A stretch of 64,000 nt of DNA from Streptomyces anulatus (GCF_000721175.1 NZ_JOEZ01000039.1:1-64000), one strand, 5' to 3'. Shown: positions 8,313 to 17,263, counted from the first letter of the stretch. Program-made: numbers and translations. The notes: generated by a model from the sequence alone, not told the origin.

Positions 8313-9200
8313 ATGACCCCACACATGGACAACGCGACCCCCCATGACCCGAACGCGTCCGACGAGGCGTCGGGCGACCGGCGGCGGACCAGCCGCGAAG
8401 GTCTCAGCCGCAAGAGCCTCCTGAAGGCCGCGTTCGTCGCGGGCGCGGCACCCCTGCTCGCCGGAGGGGGCGTCGCACTCGCGCGGGACGCCGCCTCCAC
8501 CGGGAGCGGGCCGCTGGCCCCCACCCCGGAGTGCGACGACGGCGACGACACGACGCCCCCGCAGATGGAGGGGCCGTACTTCAAGCCCAACTCGCCGCGC
8601 CGCACCAGCCTGGTGACCCCGGGCACCCCCGGCGTACCGCTCACCGTGAGCGGCTACGTCTTCGGCCGGGCCTGCCGGCCGATCTCCGGGGCGCTGCTCG
8701 ACTTCTGGCAGGCCGACACCAACGGGTCCTACGACATGGCCCGGTTCGCCTTCCGGGGGCACCAGTTCACCGGGACGGACGGGTCGTTCAGCCTCACCAC
8801 CATCGTGGCGGGCCTCTACCCGGGCCGTACGCGGCACATCCACGTGAAGGCGCAGGCACCCGGCGGCCGCATCCTCACCACCCAGCTGTACTTCCCGAAC
8901 GAGCCGCGCAACAACACCGACGCCCTGTTCGACCCGGAGCTGCTGATGAACGTCCGCAGCGTCGGGAACGGGCGCCAGGGCACCTTCGACTTCGTCCTGG
9001 ACGTCGCCCAGACGCCCGGCCCGACCGATCCGCCCACCGACCCACCGACCGAGCCGGGGACCAGCTGGGCCGCCGGCACCTCCTACCGCGCGGGCGACCG
9101 CGTGACCTACGGCGGGGTCGCCTACCGCTGTCTGCAGGCGCACCAGGCCATGTCCGGCTGGGAGCCGCCCAACGTCCCCGCGTTGTGGGAACGCGGGTAG
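8313..9200 (+). CDS. secreted intradiol dioxygenase fused to CBM5/12
   Basis: The 295-residue protein starts with a long polar N-terminus and a Tat-like region (LSRKSLLKAAF then a hydrophobic stretch, residues about 28-55), so export as a folded iron protein is likely. The catalytic domain (about 85-235) carries the intradiol Fe(III) ligand pattern: Tyr in MEGPYFKP, and Tyr/His/His in LYPGRTRHIHVK. These enzymes cleave catechols between the two hydroxyls. A PTDPPTDPP linker leads to a C-terminal module (about 248-295) closely like that of the preceding protease. A fusion of this type from Streptomyces sp. SirexAA-E has been described as a secreted dioxygenase with a lignin-binding domain. GAGGAAA precedes the ATG. 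Substrates are likely lignin-derived catechols. Confidence 0.88.
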   Translation: MTPHMDNATPHDPNASDEASGDRRRTSREGLSRKSLLKAAFVAGAAPLLAGGGVALARDAASTGSGPLAPTPECDDGDDTTPPQMEGPYFKPNSPRRTSLVTPGTPGVPLTVSGYVFGRACRPISGALLDFWQADTNGSYDMARFAFRGHQFTGTDGSFSLTTIVAGLYPGRTRHIHVKAQAPGGRILTTQLYFPNEPRNNTDALFDPELLMNVRSVGNGRQGTFDFVLDVAQTPGPTDPPTDPPTEPGTSWAAGTSYRAGDRVTYGGVAYRCLQAHQAMSGWEPPNVPALWERG

Positions 9201-9232
9201 ACGACAGAGACAGCGAGCGCGCACCACCGCCC

Positions 9233-9270
9233 GCGCCCCGTTCACGCCGTCCGGCGCGTGAACGGGGCGC
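9233..9270. terminator. strong bidirectional hairpin
   Basis: A 15-bp perfect stem (9233-9247 with 9256-9270; GCGCCCCGTTCACGC arm) with an 8-base loop lies between the convergent dioxygenase and polymerase genes and probably ends both transcripts. Confidence 0.7.
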
Positions 9271-9417
9271 TCCTCCGTGCCCGGCCGGGGAAAGCGGGCT
9301 GCTGCCCGAGGGCCTTTCCGCGGGCGAGAAGACGGACGGCGGGGACGAGTTCGCCCCGGGTCGTCGTCGACGACGGTGGCCCTCCCGGCCGTGCGCCAGG
9401 CCCGCCGGGCCCGCCGG

Positions 9418-11094
9418 TCACTTCGCGTCCGCATACCGCTCCACCACCGCCGTCGTGAAGGGGAACCGCACCGGCGTCTCCCCGAAGGCGGTCCGCCCGG
9501 CCAGCTCGCCGGCCGCGCGGATCGCCTCGACGACGGCGGCACTCTCCCCGGCCGGGCAGTGCACGATCACCTCATCGTGCTGGAAGAACACCAACTGCGC
9601 CCGCAGCCCCTGCTCGAAGAGCGTCCGGCGCAGCCCGGCCAGGAGCAGCAGCGCCCAGTCGGCCGCACTGCCCTGCACCACGAAGTTACGGGTGAAGCGC
9701 CCCCGGGCCCGCGCCGTACCGCCGTCGGACGCGGCCCCGGGGCCCTCGGGTCCTTCCTGGGGGATGCCCGCCTCCTCGTCCTGGCCCGCCGACGCGACCG
9801 GCGGGCTGGTCCGGCCCAGCCAGGTCCGCACCACGCGCCCCTCCTCGCCGGCCCGCGCCGCGTCGTCGACATAGGCGACGGCCAGCGGGAAACGGCGGCG
9901 CAGGGCGGCCAGGTTCTTCAGGCCGTCGCCGGACGTCTGGCCGTAGACCGCACCGAGCAGCGCCAGCTTGGCGTGCTCGCGGTCACCCTGGAACGCCCGG
10001 TCGGACAGGGCCTTGTAGAGGTCGCCGTCGTGGCCGGCCACCTCCATCAGACCCCGGTCGCGGGAGATCGCCGCCAGCACCCGGGGCTCCATCTGGTCGG
10101 CGTCCGCGACGACGAGGCGCCACCCCTCGTCGGCGACGACGGCCTGCCGTATCACCTTGGGGATCTGGAGGGCCCCGCCGCCGTTGGTCGTCCAGCGGCC
10201 GCTGACCGTGCCGCCCGGCTGGTACTCCGGGCGGAAACGGCCCTCGCGCACCCAGTCCTGGAGCCAGGACCAGCCGTGCGCCGTCCAGATCCGGTACAGC
10301 TTCTTGTACGCGATCAGCGGCTCGACCGCCGGATGGTCCAGCTCCTCCAGCTCCCAACGCCGGGTCGACTTCACCGGGATCCCCGCCTGCGCGAACGCCT
10401 TCACCACATCGGCGGGCAGGTCCGGGCGGACCCTTCTGCCGAACGCCGCCGACACCTCGTCCGCCAGCTCCGCGAGCCTGCGGGGCTCGCCGCCGCCCGC
10501 GTACCGCTCGCCCAGCAGTCCGGTCAGCAGCTCCCGGTGGACGTCGGCCCGCCAGGGCAGCCCGGCCCGGTGCATCTCGGCGGCCACGAGCATCCCCGCC
10601 GACTCCGACGCGGTCAGCAGACGCATCCGGTCCGGGTGCTCCGCCGCGTCGTGGCGGCGCACCTGGTCCGCGTAGACCCGCAGCAGCCCCTCGAAGGGCA
10701 CCCCGGGGCCCGACGACGGCTCGAAGAGGGAGGACTGCGCGCCCGGTTCGGCGGACCGGGCGGGCGGGTCCGGCGGCACCGGCGCGTTGTCCAGCCGGGC
10801 CAGCGCGGCGGCCGCCGACCGGGGCTCGCCGAGCCGCCCGGCGTGCCCGAGCAGCAGCAGTTCGGCGCACTCGATGTCGTAGCACCGCTCGACCCGGACC
10901 CCGGCGGCCAGCAGCCGGGGGTAGATCCCGGCGGTCGACCGCCACACCCAGCGCACCACATCGGGCCGGGAGCGGACCGCCTCGACGAGGTCGGGCTCGG
11001 CGACGACGGGACCGGTGGGCGTGCCGTCCCGGGCCAGCGGCGCGAGCAGCGCCCCGCCCCCGTCCGCAGCCGCCACCGCCCACCGTTCGGTCAT
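9418..11094 (-). CDS. family A DNA polymerase (PolA-like, small form)
   Basis: A 558-residue protein related to the Klenow part of DNA polymerase I. Motif A is VVADADQMEPRVLA, motif B includes EHAKLALLGAVYGQTS, and motif C is FFQHDEVIVHC near the C-terminus. The N-terminal 200 residues take the place of a 3'-5' exonuclease domain but I do not see a clear DxE exo motif, so proofreading is doubtful. There is no 5' nuclease domain, so this is a second polymerase beside a standard PolA. A disordered Gly/Pro/Glu insertion lies between motifs B and C. It is probably a repair polymerase. The start at 11094 gives MTERWAVAAA; the longer frame runs antisense through the next gene. Confidence 0.87.
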   Translation of the reverse strand: MTERWAVAAADGGGALLAPLARDGTPTGPVVAEPDLVEAVRSRPDVVRWVWRSTAGIYPRLLAAGVRVERCYDIECAELLLLGHAGRLGEPRSAAAALARLDNAPVPPDPPARSAEPGAQSSLFEPSSGPGVPFEGLLRVYADQVRRHDAAEHPDRMRLLTASESAGMLVAAEMHRAGLPWRADVHRELLTGLLGERYAGGGEPRRLAELADEVSAAFGRRVRPDLPADVVKAFAQAGIPVKSTRRWELEELDHPAVEPLIAYKKLYRIWTAHGWSWLQDWVREGRFRPEYQPGGTVSGRWTTNGGGALQIPKVIRQAVVADEGWRLVVADADQMEPRVLAAISRDRGLMEVAGHDGDLYKALSDRAFQGDREHAKLALLGAVYGQTSGDGLKNLAALRRRFPLAVAYVDDAARAGEEGRVVRTWLGRTSPPVASAGQDEEAGIPQEGPEGPGAASDGGTARARGRFTRNFVVQGSAADWALLLLAGLRRTLFEQGLRAQLVFFQHDEVIVHCPAGESAAVVEAIRAAGELAGRTAFGETPVRFPFTTAVVERYADAK

Positions 11095-11181
11095 GGGTGC
11101 GAGTCTGGCACCCGCCACTGACAGCGCCCCGGAAGCGGGCGCCGACTGGCCGCCCGTCCGCGCAGCCGTGATGATCACCCC

Positions 11182-12093
11182 ATGGAAGCGATCGTGTACG
11201 AGGAGTTCGGTGGCCCCGGCGTCCTGCACCTGGCCCGGCTGGACCAGCCGCGCCCCGGCCCCGGCCAGGTCCGGGTCGCCGTGCGGGCGGCCGGGGTCAA
11301 CCCGATCGACCACAAGATCAGGAACGGCTGGATGGAGGGCGCCTTCCCCACCCCGCTGCCCGCCACGCCCGGCACCGAGTTCGCCGGGGTGGTCCAGGAG
11401 ACGGGGGCGGGCGTCACCGCGTTCGCCCCCGGCGACGAGGTTCTCGGCTGGAGCGCCACCGGCTCCTACGCCACCGAGGCGCTGGCCGAGGCCGCCTCCC
11501 TCGCGCGTAAGCCGGAAGGGCTGTCCTGGGAGGAGGGCGCCGCGCTGCCCGTCGCGACCGACACCGCCTCCCGGGTCCTGGACGAACTCGCGGTGGCCGA
11601 GGGCGAGACGCTGCTCCTGCACGGGGCGGGCGGTGGCGTCGGCTCCGTCGCCGTGCAGCTCGCGGCGGCCCGCGGCGCGACCGTCATCGGCACCGCGTCC
11701 CCGGCCAACCACGACTTTCTGCGGGTGCTGGGCGCGGTCCCGGCGGCGTACGGGGACGGGCTCGTCGAGCGGGTGCGGGAGCTGGCCCCGGAGGGCGTGG
11801 ACGCGGTGTTCGACGCGTCGGGGCGCGGCGCGCTGCCCGCCTCCATCGAGCTGCGCGGCGGCACGACCGACCGGATCGTCACCATCGCGGACGGGGACGC
11901 CGCCGAGCTGGGCGTCGCCTTCTCCTCCGGCGGCGCCCCCTCGGCCGACCGCCTCGCGGAGAACGCCCGCCTCGCGGAGTCCGGTGAGCTGCGCGTGGAG
12001 ATCGCCCAGGTCTTCCCGCTGGCCGACGCCGCGAGCGCCCACGCCCTGAGCGAGGGGGGCCACGTCCGGGGCAAGCTGGTGCTGCTGCCGTAG
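11182..12093 (+). CDS. NADPH-dependent quinone reductase / zinc-free MDR oxidoreductase
   Basis: The 303-residue protein is a medium-chain reductase of the quinone oxidoreductase group: MEAIVYEEFGGPGVL start, GVNPIDHKIRNG, the nucleotide loop HGAGGGVGSVAVQLA near residue 150, and no structural zinc cysteines. It should reduce quinones or enones with NADPH in the cytoplasm. It is divergent from the polymerase gene (87-base gap) and precedes the DUF2786 gene by about 50 bases. The natural substrate is unknown. Confidence 0.88.
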   Translation: MEAIVYEEFGGPGVLHLARLDQPRPGPGQVRVAVRAAGVNPIDHKIRNGWMEGAFPTPLPATPGTEFAGVVQETGAGVTAFAPGDEVLGWSATGSYATEALAEAASLARKPEGLSWEEGAALPVATDTASRVLDELAVAEGETLLLHGAGGGVGSVAVQLAAARGATVIGTASPANHDFLRVLGAVPAAYGDGLVERVRELAPEGVDAVFDASGRGALPASIELRGGTTDRIVTIADGDAAELGVAFSSGGAPSADRLAENARLAESGELRVEIAQVFPLADAASAHALSEGGHVRGKLVLLP

Positions 12094-12142
12094 GAAGACG
12101 GCGGGGACCGGCCTGTCCGTGCGGCCGCCTACCCTTGGCCGG

Positions 12143-13315
12143 ATGGAATCGGTGATCGACCGGGCGTGCGCGGCGGCCCTCTACGCGGAGGGCGACGCGG
12201 CCCTGGACACCGGCGCGTCCCTGCTCGCCGCCGCCCCGGACGCCGACGCGGAGGCGCACCGGCGCGGCGAGGAGTTCGTGCGCCGGGCCTGGGACCGGGG
12301 CTGGCACCCCGCCGACCTGATCAGGTTCGTCCGCCGTGAGCTGGACGAGCGGCGGGCGGCGCTGGCCGCGACCCTGATCGCCGCCGAGACCGCCCGGTAC
12401 GCACAGCTCCCGCCCCGCTGGCGGCAGCAGCTCGCCGAGCTTCCGCCGCCCGTTCCCCGCAACCGTCCCGACCGGTTCAGCTACGCCGCCGACCTGCTGG
12501 AGCTGTACCGGCTGCTGCTGCGGCTGCCCGCCATCGAGCCCGTGGGACCGCCGCCCGGCACCGCCGCCGACCACCTGCACCGCGCGCCCGCCGCCGACGA
12601 GCCCCGCATGCTCACCCGGATCCGGGCGCTGCTGGCGAAGGCGGAGGCGACCGGCTTCCCGGAGGAGGCCGAGGCGCTGACCACGAAGGCGCAGGAGCTG
12701 ATGGCCCGGCACAGCATCGACGAAGCCCTCCTCGCCGCCCGGAGCCGGAGCCGCGAGACGCCCGGCGCCTGCCGGATCGGGGTGGAGCCCCCGTACGAGA
12801 GCGCCAAGGCGATCCTGCTCGACGCGGTCGCCTCGGCGAACCGCTGCCAGGCCGTGTGGAACGACGACCTCGGCTTCACGACGGTCGTCGGCTTCGAGCC
12901 GGACCTGGAGGCCGTCGAGCTGCTGTTCACCTCCCTGCTCGTCCAGGGGACGGCCGCGATGACCCGGGCGGAGGCCGGGCAGCGTGCCGGGGGGCGCAAG
13001 CGGACCAAGACCTTCCGGCAGGCGTTCCTGATGGGGTACGCCCAGCGGCTCGGCCGCCGGCTCGCCGACGGCGCCGAGCGGGTCACGGCGGCGGCCGAAT
13101 CCGATACGGATCAGGGCGCCGGGCTGCTTCCCGTCCTCGCCGCCCGCGACGTCGCGGTCACCGACACCGCCGGGCGGATGTTCCCGAGGACCACGACCAC
13201 CCGGGTCCGCGGCGTCAGTGACCTGGACGGCTGGACGCACGGCACCGAGGCCGCCGACCGGGCCCGCATGGGCAGCGGCGCACCCCAGGGACCCGACGGC
13301 GAAATCATGGCGTAA
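12143..13315 (+). CDS. DUF2786 domain protein
   Basis: A 390-residue cytoplasmic protein. The middle (about 160-205: RMLTRIRALLAKAEATGFPEEAEALTTKAQELMARHSID) is the DUF2786 signature, a short helical segment; the rest (KAILLDAVASANRCQAVW, FRQAFLMGYAQRLGRRL) matches the usual companion region. Its biochemical role is unknown. I preferred the ATG at 12143 (MESVIDRA); the upstream in-frame start at 12119 has no better support. It lies on the same strand as the quinone reductase and the FUSC protein. Confidence 0.82.
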   Translation: MESVIDRACAAALYAEGDAALDTGASLLAAAPDADAEAHRRGEEFVRRAWDRGWHPADLIRFVRRELDERRAALAATLIAAETARYAQLPPRWRQQLAELPPPVPRNRPDRFSYAADLLELYRLLLRLPAIEPVGPPPGTAADHLHRAPAADEPRMLTRIRALLAKAEATGFPEEAEALTTKAQELMARHSIDEALLAARSRSRETPGACRIGVEPPYESAKAILLDAVASANRCQAVWNDDLGFTTVVGFEPDLEAVELLFTSLLVQGTAAMTRAEAGQRAGGRKRTKTFRQAFLMGYAQRLGRRLADGAERVTAAAESDTDQGAGLLPVLAARDVAVTDTAGRMFPRTTTTRVRGVSDLDGWTHGTEAADRARMGSGAPQGPDGEIMA

Positions 13316-13365
13316 GGCCGACCGGCGAAGCCCGGCTTGTCCGGATTTGCGGTTAGGCTCGGCCC

Positions 13366-15492
13366 ATGAGCTGGCTCCGGGCGCTGAAGGAGACCGCCCG
13401 CTCGGGGCTGGAGATCGAGCGGCAGAGACTGGAACCCCTCATCGCCTTCCGCGGTGCGGCCGGCCTCGCCCTCGTCGTCGGCACCAGCCTGGTGCTGTTC
13501 GGGCCGGAGATCGCGGCGAGTTCCGCGTTCGGCGCGTTCTCGGCGGCCATCGCCACCTTCCAGCGCAGTTGGCGGCCCCGCCCGGTCCTCGCCCTGGTCT
13601 CCGGCGTGAGCCTCGCCCTCTCGACGTTCGTCGGCTACGTCAGCGGCGCGCACGTCGTGCTCTTCCTCTGCCTGCTCGGGGCGTGGACCTTCCTCGCCGG
13701 CCTCGCCTGGGCAGCGGGCCCCACGGGCGGCATCATCGCCTCGTCCAACGTCGCGATCATGCTGGTGACGATCACCCTGCCCACCTCGGTCGTGGACGCC
13801 GCCGTCCACGCGGGGATGATCGCCGCCGGCGGCCTGGTGCAGGCGGCGCTCATCGTCCTCCTCCCGGTCCGCAGATGGGGCGCGCAGCGCGACGCCCTCG
13901 CCGACGCGCTCGCCGCCGAGGCCGACTACGCCCGGCGGCTGCGGTACGACCCGGTCGCCCCCTTCGACCCGCTGCCCCTGATGACCGCCCGCAGCGCCGC
14001 CGCCGTCACCCCGCGGGAGGCCCGCCGCCGCCCCGCCGAACTGCACGGGGCCCGGGGGGTCGCCGAGCGGCTGCGCCCGGTGCTCGCCTCGCTCGCGGAC
14101 CCGGCGATGGGGGTGCCGGGCGACGGTCTGGAGCGGCTCTGGGTGAACGAGCTGCTCGGCGCGGCCGGATCGGTCCTGGACGCCGCCGCGCGGGCCGTCC
14201 GGCACGGCGAGTCCGTCCACCTCTCCGCCACCGACCTGGGCGTCCTGAAGACCCCCGACAACGACGTGATCCTCGTCGGGCCCGCCCGTCGCGCCGCCGA
14301 CCGGCTCGCGGCCCTGCTCGACGACGTCCTGGAGATCGCGGAGGGCACCGGGACCGACAGCGGGGTCCCCTCCGGCCTCGCCCCGGACACCCGGCACCGG
14401 CCCACCCTGCTGAAGCTGATCCCGGTGGTGCTGGCCTCGATGCGCCGCGAGCTGCACCACGGCTCGCCGATCATGCGCCACGCCATCCGGGTCGCGGTGG
14501 TCGCCGTCTGCGGCTACTTCGTGGGCGAGGCCGTGCCGCTCGGCCACGGCTACTGGGCGCCGATGACCGCCGTCATGGTGATGCGTCCCGAGTTCTCGCA
14601 GACGTACGCCCGCGCCGCGGGCCGCTTCGGCGGCACCCTGGTCGGTGTCGGGCTCGCCACCGCCGTCGTGCAGACCGCGCATCCCGACGCCCGGCTCTCC
14701 GCGCTCCTCGCGGTGATCTGCGCCGGGCTGATGTACCTGCTGATGCGCACCGGCTACGCGGTCGGCCAGGTCTGCGTCGCCGCGTACGTCGTCTTCCTGC
14801 TCGGCATGGCCGGCGACGACTGGTCCCAGACCGTCACGGAACGCATCGTGCTGACGCTCGTCGGCGGACTCCTCGCGATGATCTCGTACGCCGTCTACCC
14901 GGCCTGGGAGACCCCGCGGCTGCGCAACCGGCTGGCCGAGTGGCTGGTGGCGGACGGGCGGTACGCGGCCACGGTCGTCGACCGGTACGCGAACCCCGCC
15001 GACCGGGACGCCGAGGACGTCCGGGACGCGCTGATCGCCACCCGGGAGGCCCGTGTGGCGTGGCAGGAGGCGCTGGCGACCGCCCAGCACGAACCCGTAC
15101 GCCACCGGGGCATCTCCCGGGCCGCCGCCACCGACGCCCAGCACGCGCTGGCCCAGCTGGGCCGGTCCGCGATGGTCCTGGAGGCCCATCTTCCGGCCCG
15201 GTCGGCCGATCCGGTGCCCGGCGCGGCCCAGTTGGCCGAGGCGTTGCGCCGGGCCACCGAGAAGGGCGCCAAGGCGGTACGGGAGCGGCGGCTGCCGGAC
15301 TGGCAGGCGGTGGTGGACGCGGTGGCCCACTGGGACATGCCCACGCCGACGGAGGACGGTACGAGTCCGGTCGGCGACCCGGTCGTGCGCCGGGGCGCGG
15401 CGCTGCTCCTGGACGCGCTGGAGGAGTTCACCCGTGCCCTGGACGAGCGCGGCGGCTCCACCCGGGTCAGCAGCACGCTCGCCGACAGCTGA
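13366..15492 (+). CDS. FUSC-family membrane protein (fusaric-acid-resistance/aromatic acid exporter type)
   Basis: A 708-residue membrane protein with two blocks of hydrophobic helices (about 20-165 and 365-510), each followed by a large cytoplasmic region, the arrangement of the FUSC/YccS/AaeB group. The second block includes GYFVGEAVPLGHGYWAPMTAVMVMRPEFSQTYARAAGRFGGTLVG in overlapping parts, the most conserved part of the family. Members are proposed exporters of aromatic acids or envelope proteins. The substrate here is unknown. The C-terminal half contains a helical soluble domain. Confidence 0.85.
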   Translation: MSWLRALKETARSGLEIERQRLEPLIAFRGAAGLALVVGTSLVLFGPEIAASSAFGAFSAAIATFQRSWRPRPVLALVSGVSLALSTFVGYVSGAHVVLFLCLLGAWTFLAGLAWAAGPTGGIIASSNVAIMLVTITLPTSVVDAAVHAGMIAAGGLVQAALIVLLPVRRWGAQRDALADALAAEADYARRLRYDPVAPFDPLPLMTARSAAAVTPREARRRPAELHGARGVAERLRPVLASLADPAMGVPGDGLERLWVNELLGAAGSVLDAAARAVRHGESVHLSATDLGVLKTPDNDVILVGPARRAADRLAALLDDVLEIAEGTGTDSGVPSGLAPDTRHRPTLLKLIPVVLASMRRELHHGSPIMRHAIRVAVVAVCGYFVGEAVPLGHGYWAPMTAVMVMRPEFSQTYARAAGRFGGTLVGVGLATAVVQTAHPDARLSALLAVICAGLMYLLMRTGYAVGQVCVAAYVVFLLGMAGDDWSQTVTERIVLTLVGGLLAMISYAVYPAWETPRLRNRLAEWLVADGRYAATVVDRYANPADRDAEDVRDALIATREARVAWQEALATAQHEPVRHRGISRAAATDAQHALAQLGRSAMVLEAHLPARSADPVPGAAQLAEALRRATEKGAKAVRERRLPDWQAVVDAVAHWDMPTPTEDGTSPVGDPVVRRGAALLLDALEEFTRALDERGGSTRVSSTLADS

Positions 15493-15519
15493 GCGCGCGG
15501 CCTCCGGCAGCGACGTTCC

Positions 15520-16038
15520 CTACGGAGCGGGCACCTCCGGCAGGTCCGGGAGGCCGGGGAGCGAGGGCATGCCGCTCGGCAGCTTGCCCGGGTCGGCCTT
15601 GGTGAGGGTGTCCTTGATGCCGCCGTCCCACGAGACGACCAGCTTCGTGCCGTCGACGGATTCGATCGCGCCCATCGCTCGGTCGGTGGAGCCGCCGGTG
15701 CACTTCAGCGCGAGCATCGGCTCGCCGCCCATGTCCTTCACATCGCCCTGGCACACGGACTGGTCGGCGACGAGGGCGACCTTGCGGGCGGTGATGGACG
15801 CGGTGACGTTCTTTCCGTCCGTCAGCCCCACCCAGGTGCCCTCCAGCGCGGCGGCGTCCGTGCCGCCGCTGCCGGCGGACTCCCCGGAGCCGTTGTCACC
15901 GCCGCCACCGGGGTTCGCGCTCGCCGTGGAGTCCGCGCCGGAATCCTTGCCCGCGTCATCGCCGCCGCACGCGGTGAGCGCCAGCGAGGCGGCGAGAGCG
16001 GCGGCCATGACGGCGCCGGTGCGTAGAGACCTGGTCAC
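15520..16038 (-). CDS. small secreted lipoprotein of unknown function
   Basis: The 172-residue product has a lipoprotein signal with lipobox LTAC at about residues 21-24, a Gly/Ser/Asp-rich flexible segment to residue 65, then a compact domain (LEGTWVGLTDGKNVTASITARKV.. and a Cys pair in QSVCQGD / ALKCTGG). It is probably a cell-surface beta-rich domain; the family is common in Streptomyces but has no known role. It is convergent with the FUSC gene. Confidence 0.8.
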   Translation of the reverse strand: MTRSLRTGAVMAAALAASLALTACGGDDAGKDSGADSTASANPGGGGDNGSGESAGSGGTDAAALEGTWVGLTDGKNVTASITARKVALVADQSVCQGDVKDMGGEPMLALKCTGGSTDRAMGAIESVDGTKLVVSWDGGIKDTLTKADPGKLPSGMPSLPGLPDLPEVPAP

Positions 16039-16200
16039 GTGGAGTTCCCCCTTGCGGTTTTCCGGTCGAAAGACCGCGCCACGTTACCAAGGTCCGTACG
16101 GATCAACTCTGTTGAGCGGGAGCGAAATAGGCGTGCCGTTCGTCTCTCTTCCGGGAGGCCGAGGCCGGGGCGGATAAGCCTGTAATCAAAGGAACACCCG

Positions 16201-16218
16201 GCGTGCACGTGCATCTGC
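16201..16218 (+). promoter_or_regulatory. 18-bp site shared with the ATPase/XRE divergent region, copy 1
   Basis: GCGTGCACGTGCATCTGC occurs here, about 76 bases before the DUF397 gene start, and again as an exact reverse complement at 17255-17272. The inner TGCACGTGCA is a perfect palindrome. It is a candidate operator shared by the two promoters. Confidence 0.6.
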
Positions 16219-16293
16219 TCATGCATTGGCATATGAACAGAGCTATGATCCGAGCTAGTTGACACTTGCACCTTGCAACTCGGGGAGCGTCCT

Positions 16294-16536
16294 GTGCACC
16301 ACGTGTACAACGGCATGGCGGCCGCAGAGCTTCGCGGAGTCGTCTGGCAGAAGAGCAGGCACAGTAACTCCCAGGGATCCTGCGTGGAGTTCGCGCGGCT
16401 GCCCGGAGGGAATGTGGCGATGCGGAACTCCCGTCACCCCGACGGGCCCGCCCTCGTCTACACGCCCGCGGAGATCGAGGCGCTGCTGCTGGGCGTCAAG
16501 GACGGCGAGTTCGACCACCTGGCCGCCGGCGCCTGA
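16294..16536 (+). CDS. DUF397 protein
   Basis: An 80-residue protein of the DUF397 family: WQKSRHSNSQGSCVEFARLPGGNVAMRNSRHPDGPALVYT is the diagnostic core, starting about residue 14. The GTG at 16294 is supported by GGGGAG six bases upstream. DUF397 proteins occur in multiple copies in Streptomyces next to XRE/DUF5753 regulators, as in the whiJ-like and abaA-like loci, where they modulate the regulator; the mechanism is poorly known. Here it sits beside an RsbW-like ATPase (convergent) and an XRE regulator. Confidence 0.9.
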   Translation: MHHVYNGMAAAELRGVVWQKSRHSNSQGSCVEFARLPGGNVAMRNSRHPDGPALVYTPAEIEALLLGVKDGEFDHLAAGA

Positions 16537-16568
16537 TTCGCCCAGGCCACCGGCGCACTGACGCCGGC

Positions 16569-16587
16569 CCGGCCCGTGACGGGCCGG
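16569..16587. terminator. short GC hairpin between convergent genes
   Basis: CCGGCCCG, loop TGA, CGGGCCGG: an 8-bp perfect stem between the DUF397 and ATPase stops. Confidence 0.5.
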
Positions 16588-16596
16588 ACCGGGGTC

Positions 16597-17124
16597 CTAC
16601 GAAAGCGACTTCGCGTTCTCCGGCAGCCGGAAAAGGGCCCAGACCACCTTGCCGTACAGCGGACCCGAAGGCAGTTCCCCGAGCGGTACGGGGGAGGGGT
16701 GCCAGCCCCAGCTGTCGCTGACGCATTCCACCAGGAACAGTCCACGGCCGGATTCGGCCGAATCCGCGGCCTGGCCCGCCACCGGGCTCTCCCGGCCGGG
16801 ATCGCGCACCGCGCACACCAGCCGCGAGGTCCAGCGCATCAGGTGCAGTCGCACCGGCGGGTCCTGGAACTCCCGGGGCGGATCGCCGGGCAGCGCGTGG
16901 CGCAGGGCGTTGGTGACGAGTTCGGACACCACCAGTGCGACATCGTCGAAACGGTCGCCCAGCTCCCATCGCTCCAGCGTGGTCCGGGTGAACTTCCGTG
17001 CCCCGCCGACCGCTTCGTAGCGTGCGGGCAGAGCGCAGGACGCCGATCCGGCAACCCCTGAGGGGTCGGTGGGGGGAAGCCCCTGCCGTAACGGCTCGAG
17101 CATCGTCGATCCATTCGTCCCCAT
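16597..17124 (-). CDS. RsbW-like ATP-binding regulatory protein
   Basis: A 175-residue HATPase_c_2 protein: VVSELVTNALRHAL (N box) near residue 78, VRDPGRESP (G1 box) near residue 120, and ESGRGLFLVE (G2 box) near residue 140. These GHKL ATPases resemble anti-sigma factor kinases without a histidine kinase domain. In Streptomyces they are commonly encoded next to XRE/DUF397 genes. The start ATG at 17124 has GGGAG eight bases upstream. It is divergent from the XRE gene and has three 15-bp repeats just ahead of it, suggesting tight control. Confidence 0.88.
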   Translation of the reverse strand: MGTNGSTMLEPLRQGLPPTDPSGVAGSASCALPARYEAVGGARKFTRTTLERWELGDRFDDVALVVSELVTNALRHALPGDPPREFQDPPVRLHLMRWTSRLVCAVRDPGRESPVAGQAADSAESGRGLFLVECVSDSWGWHPSPVPLGELPSGPLYGKVVWALFRLPENAKSLS

Positions 17125-17148
17125 ACGAGGCACTCCCGGGATTCGCGG

Positions 17149-17198
17149 CTGTAGCGGCACTGCCTGTAGCGGTACTGCGGGGGGTACAGCGGCACAAC
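17149..17198 (-). repeat. three 15-bp repeats in the ATPase/XRE promoter region
   Basis: CTGTAGCGGCACTGC (17149-17163) and CTGTAGCGGTACTGC (17164-17178) are direct tandem copies with one mismatch, followed after five bases by a diverged copy GTACAGCGGCACAAC (17184-17198). They sit 25-75 bases upstream of the ATPase ATG, where an operator or promoter would be. Confidence 0.75.
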
Positions 17199-17240
17199 AC
17201 GAGCACGCAGGTGCGCGAGGACCATGGTTCCGAATGCGCA

Positions 17241-17263
17241 GGGCAGATGCAAGGGCAGATGCA
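17241..17263 (+). repeat. direct repeat GGGCAGATGCA
   Basis: GGGCAGATGCA occurs at 17241-17251 and 17253-17263. The second copy runs into the 18-bp site at 17255-17272, so the region has layered half-sites. Confidence 0.7.
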
